A stretch of DNA of 11,667 nt, taken from the NCBI GenBank assembly GCA_943327015.2, contig CALPVM020000037.1, forward strand, positions 1 through 11,667, given 5' to 3'. A program made the position numbers and the translations under genes. Every line of letters begins with the position of its first letter. Within the stretch, counting starts at the first letter, position 1. The stretch comes from Akkermansia muciniphila. GTDB taxonomy: Bacteria > Pseudomonadota > Gammaproteobacteria > Burkholderiales > Burkholderiaceae_C. The notes beneath the pieces were generated by a model that was not told where the DNA came from, searched no databases, and saw only the letters and a program-made list of their open reading frames with translations. Positions 6,770-11,667 of the stretch are shown here, piece after piece.

Positions 6770-8608
6770 TCAAACATACGGCAAATACACACTAAACATG
6801 GTGCCAAAGCCGACTTTTGTTTCTACCTCAATACGGCCTTTGTGTTTTTCGATAATTTTTTTGACTATTGCCAGCCCCATACCACTGCCCTCGCCCGAAC
6901 TGCGGGTGGTAAAAAATGCGTCAAAGATCTTATCCAGATGCTCGTTCGGAATACCACTTCCAAAGTCTGAGATTTTGATCACTGCATGGTTGTCCACACA
7001 ACGCATGCCAATCATGATGGCACCTTTGTAGGACATGGCGTGCAAGGCATTCAAAATAAGATGCGTCCATACCTGCTTAATTTCTTCCGGGTCACATAGC
7101 AGTGGAGGCATGTCTTCGTAACGCCGCACCACTTCAACATCTTGTAATTGCAGTTGGTAAGTGCTTAATACTTGCTCCATAGTACGGTAAACAGGGGTGT
7201 GGAACATTTCACCCGACTTGTCGGCCCCAGAAAACTCTTTTAACGCAAACACAATGCGACTTACTTTCTCCACGGCGCGGTTTATGTTTGCCGTATTGTT
7301 AATAATGTCTGCAATATTGGCAGCTGTACTCAAAATAAAGTCAGATTCAACATGGTTGAGCAACGGCAAGTATTCCATGGCTGTAGACTGCGCACGAAAC
7401 CGGATGATCAAACGCGCTTTGCGCAAAGCACCTTCCACATTCACGGCTTGCAACTTTGCTGCAAGCTCCTGTCCCATGGCTCGCTCTTCTTTGATACCCA
7501 GCGGTTCTTGTTGACCCTTGGCCTGACTGATGAGCTGGTTGAACAAATCGCGTTCACCCAAAGACAATATGGTGTAAAGCCGCGTCATAGAGGCCAAGGT
7601 GTCGTCTAGCGCATCGGCTATGCTCATACCACTGGATTTAACGGCACCGATTGGTGTGTTGATCTCATGCGCTACGTTAGCCACCAACTGCCCAAGCGAA
7701 GCCATTTTTTCAGCCTGCACCAATTGCGATTGCGCCGACTGCAAATCGGTAAGCGCCTTGTTGGCAGCTTGTTGTGCTTCTTCGGCATGCTTGCGCGACA
7801 ATTCTGCAACTTGATAGGCTTGGGTTAATGCATCATTTTTCTCGGACAAAGTTGAATTAAAGTTTTGTAATTCTTGGTTCACATGGCTCACCCGCGCCGC
7901 CTGATTACGGAACTGCAATATCAACCAGACACCCACTGCAGCACCCGCCAGCATGTAAAGCAACACGTACTTAAACGCCAGCAAATTAGTTGCGACTGGC
8001 TGGTGAACCACAATTTCTTGCATACCACGCACATCCCCTACCCGCCAATCTTTTTTAGGGCTTTCAGGATGGGTGTTGTGGCAGGCTACACACACTGCCT
8101 CCATCACAATCGGCGCTGCAATACGGTACCGGATACTGCTGCCCGTATGCGTGACCTCGTTCAACTCCAACTTGGAGTTAGAGCGCAACGCTGCCAATGA
8201 AGCAAGTTCCCATTCGTCCAACGCGTGCGGCTTGCGGTTTTGGAACGGCAGATCAGAAATAAAACGATAGCGGATATTGTCCTGTGATTTTTGAAAAATT
8301 GCCGCCAGCTCTAACGACAAAGTTGCCGGAATCGGTATGGCGCCCGGCACTTCGTGATAGTTGTGCACTACCACCGACTTGCCCTCAAACGGCTTGACCC
8401 TGCCCACAATCTGCTTGGCGTAATACCCACGAATCTCGTTAATCATGGATTTAACATTGGATGACTGCAACCTCGCCGAAGATTCGGCAATGTTGTTCAT
8501 ATCCATCCACACCGCCAAAGGCAAACACACAAACATAAGCACCAGCAATGCCATGGTTACGTAATGGCGTTTTGCGCTCAATGAAGGGCGGGGCAAAGCA
8601 GTTGTCAT
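6770..8608 (-). CDS. Sensor histidine kinase with periplasmic c-type heme (DUF3365/Tll0287-like) domain
   Basis: This is a 612-aa inner-membrane sensor kinase. Membrane segments at about 18-36 and 214-232 bracket a periplasmic domain that contains CVACH (173-177), a CxxCH motif for covalent heme c. Its layout resembles the Tll0287-like/DUF3365 sensor fold, so redox state or a gas ligand is a plausible signal. A coiled-coil linker spans about 240-300. The kinase core has the H-box with phospho-acceptor His314 (VAHEINTPIG), the N-box Asn520 (HLILNALHAM), the G1 box DFGSGIP (548-554) and the G2 box GEGSGMGLAIV (572-582), so it looks active. About 135 residues separate His314 from EKVSRIVFALKEFS (447-460), longer than usual. 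There is no receiver domain and no response-regulator gene nearby. The gene starts 3 nt after the FIST stop codon and is likely translationally coupled to it. It converges on the upstream barrel gene with a 24-nt gap and no clear terminator. Confidence 0.9.
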   Translation of the reverse strand: MTTALPRPSLSAKRHYVTMALLVLMFVCLPLAVWMDMNNIAESSARLQSSNVKSMINEIRGYYAKQIVGRVKPFEGKSVVVHNYHEVPGAIPIPATLSLELAAIFQKSQDNIRYRFISDLPFQNRKPHALDEWELASLAALRSNSKLELNEVTHTGSSIRYRIAAPIVMEAVCVACHNTHPESPKKDWRVGDVRGMQEIVVHQPVATNLLAFKYVLLYMLAGAAVGVWLILQFRNQAARVSHVNQELQNFNSTLSEKNDALTQAYQVAELSRKHAEEAQQAANKALTDLQSAQSQLVQAEKMASLGQLVANVAHEINTPIGAVKSSGMSIADALDDTLASMTRLYTILSLGERDLFNQLISQAKGQQEPLGIKEERAMGQELAAKLQAVNVEGALRKARLIIRFRAQSTAMEYLPLLNHVESDFILSTAANIADIINNTANINRAVEKVSRIVFALKEFSGADKSGEMFHTPVYRTMEQVLSTYQLQLQDVEVVRRYEDMPPLLCDPEEIKQVWTHLILNALHAMSYKGAIMIGMRCVDNHAVIKISDFGSGIPNEHLDKIFDAFFTTRSSGEGSGMGLAIVKKIIEKHKGRIEVETKVGFGTMFSVYLPYV

Positions 8609-8611
8609 TGC

Positions 8612-9877
8612 TTATTTGCCAAAGCTAAGCACCATTACGCTGTAGTTGTTGCAGGTGACCGGGCCTTCTTCAAAACTACCCTGCTCACCGTGGGCATAAA
8701 AACCGATAGTAGGCGCATTAGACACCTTGGTGGCTTGCTGAAACACTTCTTCGATTTTGTCTTCGAGCAAAATCTTGCGCCCGGCACACTCCACAATCAA
8801 ATTGGCAACCGATTTACCGCCCAGCTTTTCCTGGTTGGTTTTAAGCGCTTTACTTTCGGCCGACAAAAACAGAGCATCGTCACGCTCCATCAGGGTCAGT
8901 TTGGTGCCTTCCGGCATTTCCCCGTAAAACTCAATGGTGCCGCTGTCTTGAATAAGCTTTGCAAAGTAGGTGCTGTATTGATCAGAGCCTTCAATTTTGC
9001 GACCAAACGGATACTGCACGCTGTATTTGTAAAACGGCAATTCTTTGATCATGCGTTTGGGCGTCATGCCAAACTTTTGCCCTAATGCAGTGAGTTTTTT
9101 GGGCAAAAAGCCACCCATCTTAACCAGACTCACGCCGGTAAGCATGTCTTTTTCAGGTACGCCCACCAGCTCAGCAAAGCGGCGCGAAGCGGGTTTTCCG
9201 TCCAGCTCAATCACTTCGTTTTTCTTGCTACGGGTAACCGTAGCGGTTTTGGTAGTGGGTTTGTAGCCGTGGCATACGGTAGAGGCCATTTTGCGCTGGC
9301 CGCCAATACGAATAGCTACTGCACCATCCTCTTGCGCGCCTTTACTGGAAAGCACCCGACTTCCCAAAAACTTCAGGTTATCACCCGCCGAGCCGCCTAC
9401 CAAATGCACATCGGCGCCGAGCAGTTTTTGCAGTTGTGGAAACAACTTGTGCTCCCAGCCACTTTCCTGCACGGTAAAGCCGGGCGTATGCACAATCACG
9501 GCATGGTGCGGCAAATCATCAAAACGGGGGTCTTTGAGTTGCTTAGCCAACAATTTGGCCGCTTCTTCAGGGTGGTTTTTAACGTTGGCGGCGTAAGCCA
9601 CTTTAACCTGCAAGGCAGAGTCGGTACAGGCCATCAGCGCAATGCCTTCTTCTTGCAAGCCATTGGAAGTAATTTCACCACTGGTAGTGCACCCCAGCCA
9701 AGCCAGGTGCGGAAAGCGCCGGTTCATCTCTGACACAATGCGGTCGGCATCGTAGTGCTCATCCACATACAACAGCGCAAACTGCACTGATTCGTCCAGC
9801 GCCTGCAGTACCTCATCCATAGCCTTGCGGGTATCTTTGTTGACGCTGTGCGCCACGACAAATGGTTGTTTTTTCAT
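8612..9877 (-). CDS. FIST-domain sensory protein, possible NosP-like partner of the downstream kinase
   Basis: The protein has no signal peptide and is probably cytoplasmic. At 421 aa it carries an N-terminal FIST domain and a FIST_C domain. Diagnostic blocks are LGCTTSGEI (61-69), GGSAGDN (161-167), HGYKP (203-207), ECAGRKILL (363-371) and GFYAHGEQG (392-400). FIST proteins are small-molecule sensory modules. The subgroup called NosP binds heme and nitric oxide and controls a kinase encoded in the same operon, as for NosP/NahK in Pseudomonas aeruginosa. Here a membrane kinase starts 3 nt downstream, which supports a sensor-kinase pair; heme binding by this protein is inference. I chose the start at 9877, not the ATG at 9934, because AAAGAGA lies 5 nt before it and the matching promoter would leave almost no leader for the longer form. 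The extra 19 residues also look unlike a FIST N-terminus. Confidence 0.88.
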   Translation of the reverse strand: MKKQPFVVAHSVNKDTRKAMDEVLQALDESVQFALLYVDEHYDADRIVSEMNRRFPHLAWLGCTTSGEITSNGLQEEGIALMACTDSALQVKVAYAANVKNHPEEAAKLLAKQLKDPRFDDLPHHAVIVHTPGFTVQESGWEHKLFPQLQKLLGADVHLVGGSAGDNLKFLGSRVLSSKGAQEDGAVAIRIGGQRKMASTVCHGYKPTTKTATVTRSKKNEVIELDGKPASRRFAELVGVPEKDMLTGVSLVKMGGFLPKKLTALGQKFGMTPKRMIKELPFYKYSVQYPFGRKIEGSDQYSTYFAKLIQDSGTIEFYGEMPEGTKLTLMERDDALFLSAESKALKTNQEKLGGKSVANLIVECAGRKILLEDKIEEVFQQATKVSNAPTIGFYAHGEQGSFEEGPVTCNNYSVMVLSFGK

Positions 9878-9882
9878 GCTTG

Positions 9883-9889
9883 TCTCTTT
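9883..9889 (-). promoter_or_regulatory. Ribosome binding site deciding the FIST start
   Basis: On the minus strand AAAGAGA is followed by 5 nt and then the ATG at 9877. No comparable site lies before the in-frame ATG at 9934. Confidence 0.6.
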
Positions 9890-9954
9890 AAATTGAATAG
9901 GTATAAACACGAATTTAACAGATTCTATGGTCACATTCGGTGTGTTAAGAGGGT

Positions 9955-9983
9955 AGTATGAATTTGGATTGGGTTTGGGTCAA
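9955..9983 (-). promoter_or_regulatory. Sigma70-type promoter of the FIST-kinase operon
   Basis: On the minus strand TTGACC (9983-9978, five of six consensus bases) is separated by exactly 17 nt from CATACT (9960-9955, four of six). Transcription would start near 9948, giving an untranslated leader of about 70 nt before the ATG at 9877. I see no FNR-like palindrome or other named operator overlapping it. Confidence 0.55.
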
Positions 9984-10020
9984 CTTCTTATAGCCCAGCA
10001 CACCGCAATTCCATTTTTTC

Positions 10021-10029
10021 TGCTATAAC
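10021..10029 (+). promoter_or_regulatory. Candidate extended -10 promoter of the acyl-CoA ligase gene
   Basis: TGCTATAAC matches the extended -10 form TGnTATAAT in all but the last base. No good -35 lies 16-18 nt upstream, which extended -10 promoters tolerate. Transcription would start near 10036, about 50 nt before the ATG. A second TATAAC at 10059-10064 is an alternative, but its possible -35 (TTGCCC at 10033-10038) is 20 nt away. Confidence 0.35.
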
Positions 10030-10070
10030 CATTTGCCCGATTAGGGTCATTATTTTTTTATAACCGACAA

Positions 10071-10076
10071 AGAGGA
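10071..10076 (+). promoter_or_regulatory. Ribosome binding site of the acyl-CoA ligase gene
   Basis: AGAGGA lies 9 nt before the ATG at 10086 and supports that start. It is the clearest Shine-Dalgarno sequence in the window. Confidence 0.7.
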
Positions 10077-10085
10077 CACATTCCG

Positions 10086-11645
10086 ATGCTTAATATTGCC
10101 GCCAATCTGCAGCGTACCGCACAGTATTCCCCCACAAAACTGGCCATCCAGTTTATGGACAAATCTATCAACTACGCTCAGCTCAATGGCGCAGCCAACC
10201 AGATTGCCAACGGCTTACGCGCCAAAGGCATTGGCAAAGGCGACAAAGTGGTACTTGCATGCCCCAACCTGCCATTTTTCCCTATGGTGTACTACGCCAT
10301 TCTGAAGCTTGGCGCCGTGGTAGTGCCTATCAACGTTTTGCTCAAAAGCGGCGAGATTGCCTACCACCTGACCGACTCTGAGGCCAAAGCCTTTTTGTGC
10401 TTTGAAGGCATGCCCGACCTGCCTTTGGGACAAGAAGGCTGGAAGGCTTTTAAAGATGCCGGCACCTGCGCCAACTTCTTCATGATTACTGCAGACCCAA
10501 CTAAACCTTCTGCCATTGAGGGTGCGCCTACCTTGGGTATGCTCATGCACGGCCAATCGCCAGTTTGCGATTATGAATTGACCAGCGAAACCGATACCGC
10601 GGTTATTTTGTACACATCTGGCACCACAGGCAAACCAAAGGGCGCAGAACTGAGCCACTCCAATATTGCGCTAAACCTGTCCATGGTAAACCAGTTGTGC
10701 AAAATTGACATTAACGATGTGCACCTGATTACGCTGCCTTTGTTCCACTCGTTCGGCCAAGTAGTGCAAATGAACTCCGCCATTCAAGCCGGTGCAACCA
10801 TGGTTCTGTTGCCCCGCTTTGACCCCGCAGCCGCCTTTGCCTGCCTGCAACAGTTTGGCGTAACCATTTTTGCTGGCGTCCCTACCATGTACATCGCCAT
10901 GCTTAACCTACCCGGCGCTGAAGAAAAATTTGACCTCAAAGCCATTTCTGACAAATTGCGCTTAGGCCTGTCTGGTGGCGCAGCAATGCCAGTAGAAGTT
11001 CTCAAGGCGTTTGAAGCCAAATTCGGCATCATGATTCTGGAAGGCTATGGCTTGTCTGAAACCAGCCCTGCCGCCACATTTACCGACCCCAATGGTGAAC
11101 GCATTGCAGGTAGCGTAGGTCGTGCAGTACCGGGCTGCGAAGTAAAACTGGTGGATGCCGAAGGCAAAACCGTGCCAGTGGGCGAAAACGGCGAAATCTT
11201 AATTCGCGGCAACAACGTGATGAAGGGCTACTACAACCGCCCCGAAGCAACGGCAGATGCCATCCGCAACGGCTGGTTCCACTCTGGCGACATTGGCAAG
11301 GTAGATGCCGCTGGCAATGTGTATATCTTAGACCGCGTCAAGGACATGATTATCCGTGGTGGCTTTAACGTGTACCCACGTGAGTTGGAAGAAGTAATGA
11401 TGGCGCATCCAGCCATTGCCCAGGTGGCAGTGATTGGTGTACCGCATGAGAGCCACGGCGAAGAAATTAAGGCCTTCATTATGCTCAAACCCGGCCAAAC
11501 CACCACACCGGATGAAGTGATTGAGTGGAGCAAAGAACGCATGGCGAGCTACAAGTATCCCCGTTTGGTTGAAATTACGCCCATGCTTCCTATGACAGCT
11601 ACCGGCAAGATTTTGAAGCGTGAGTTGCGCGTTAAAACCGCCTAA
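10086..11645 (+). CDS. Fatty-acyl-CoA ligase (AMP-forming, ANL superfamily)
   Basis: The enzyme activates a carboxylic acid, probably a medium- or long-chain fatty acid, first to an acyl-adenylate with ATP and then to the acyl-CoA thioester. The 519-aa protein has the complete set of adenylate-forming motifs: YTSGTTGKPKG (176-186) for ATP phosphate binding, YGLSET (321-326), HSGDIG (399-404) with the ribose-binding Asp402, the hinge LDRVKDMIIRGG (415-426), and catalytic Lys508 in TGKILKREL. The order and spacing match a full-length, active family member. It has no signal peptide and is probably cytoplasmic or membrane-associated. Substrate cannot be read from sequence alone; FadD-like, aryl- or sterol-acid ligases are all possible. 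It stands alone here, divergent from the FIST operon. The window ends 22 nt after its stop codon, so whether other catabolic genes follow is unknown. Confidence 0.9.
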   Translation: MLNIAANLQRTAQYSPTKLAIQFMDKSINYAQLNGAANQIANGLRAKGIGKGDKVVLACPNLPFFPMVYYAILKLGAVVVPINVLLKSGEIAYHLTDSEAKAFLCFEGMPDLPLGQEGWKAFKDAGTCANFFMITADPTKPSAIEGAPTLGMLMHGQSPVCDYELTSETDTAVILYTSGTTGKPKGAELSHSNIALNLSMVNQLCKIDINDVHLITLPLFHSFGQVVQMNSAIQAGATMVLLPRFDPAAAFACLQQFGVTIFAGVPTMYIAMLNLPGAEEKFDLKAISDKLRLGLSGGAAMPVEVLKAFEAKFGIMILEGYGLSETSPAATFTDPNGERIAGSVGRAVPGCEVKLVDAEGKTVPVGENGEILIRGNNVMKGYYNRPEATADAIRNGWFHSGDIGKVDAAGNVYILDRVKDMIIRGGFNVYPRELEEVMMAHPAIAQVAVIGVPHESHGEEIKAFIMLKPGQTTTPDEVIEWSKERMASYKYPRLVEITPMLPMTATGKILKRELRVKTA

Positions 11646-11667
11646 GCCGTAACGATTAAAGCCAGAG

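Noticed and set aside
9269..9733. 154-codon plus-strand frame inside the FIST gene
   Set aside because: It is antisense to the FIST motifs and has no start signals or domain.
9878..9934. 19-codon N-terminal extension of the FIST gene
   Set aside because: No Shine-Dalgarno sequence precedes it, whereas AAAGAGA precedes the ATG at 9877; the extra residues do not resemble the FIST domain.

Overview
The window looks like chromosomal DNA of a moderate- to low-GC betaproteobacterium, probably Burkholderiales (Comamonadaceae/Burkholderiaceae-like). This rests on the character of RodA, TldD, the FIST protein and the acyl-CoA ligase, and on the style of the large lipoprotein. It is an inference from protein character; no database search was possible. 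No tRNA, rRNA, CRISPR array, insertion sequence or phage gene was seen.

Layout, left to right. (1) 50-2825, minus strand: rodA (SEDS peptidoglycan polymerase) followed 7 nt later by tldD (zinc metalloprotease subunit), ending in an intrinsic terminator at 50-78. (2) 2826-3039: AT-rich divergent intergenic region. (3) 3040-6745, plus strand: a large outer-membrane-type lipoprotein (825 aa) and then a cysteine-free, probably beta-barrel, exported protein (386 aa). A strong hairpin terminator lies only 11 nt before the second start codon. (4) 6770-9877, minus strand: a two-gene signalling operon. A FIST-domain sensor (421 aa) is followed 3 nt later by a membrane histidine kinase (612 aa) whose periplasmic domain carries a c-type heme motif (CxxCH). 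A good sigma70-like promoter precedes the FIST gene. (5) 10086-11645, plus strand: a fatty-acyl-CoA ligase of the AMP-forming superfamily, divergent from the FIST operon across a 208-nt intergenic region.

How the genes work together. rodA and tldD appear co-transcribed but have no obvious shared pathway. The lipoprotein and barrel protein are probably both envelope proteins and may be partners. The FIST and kinase genes are the most interesting unit. The arrangement recalls NosP/NahK-type systems, in which a heme-binding FIST protein is encoded with the kinase it controls. Here the kinase itself also seems to carry a covalent-heme sensor domain, has an unusually long stretch between its H-box and catalytic domain, and has no response regulator beside it.
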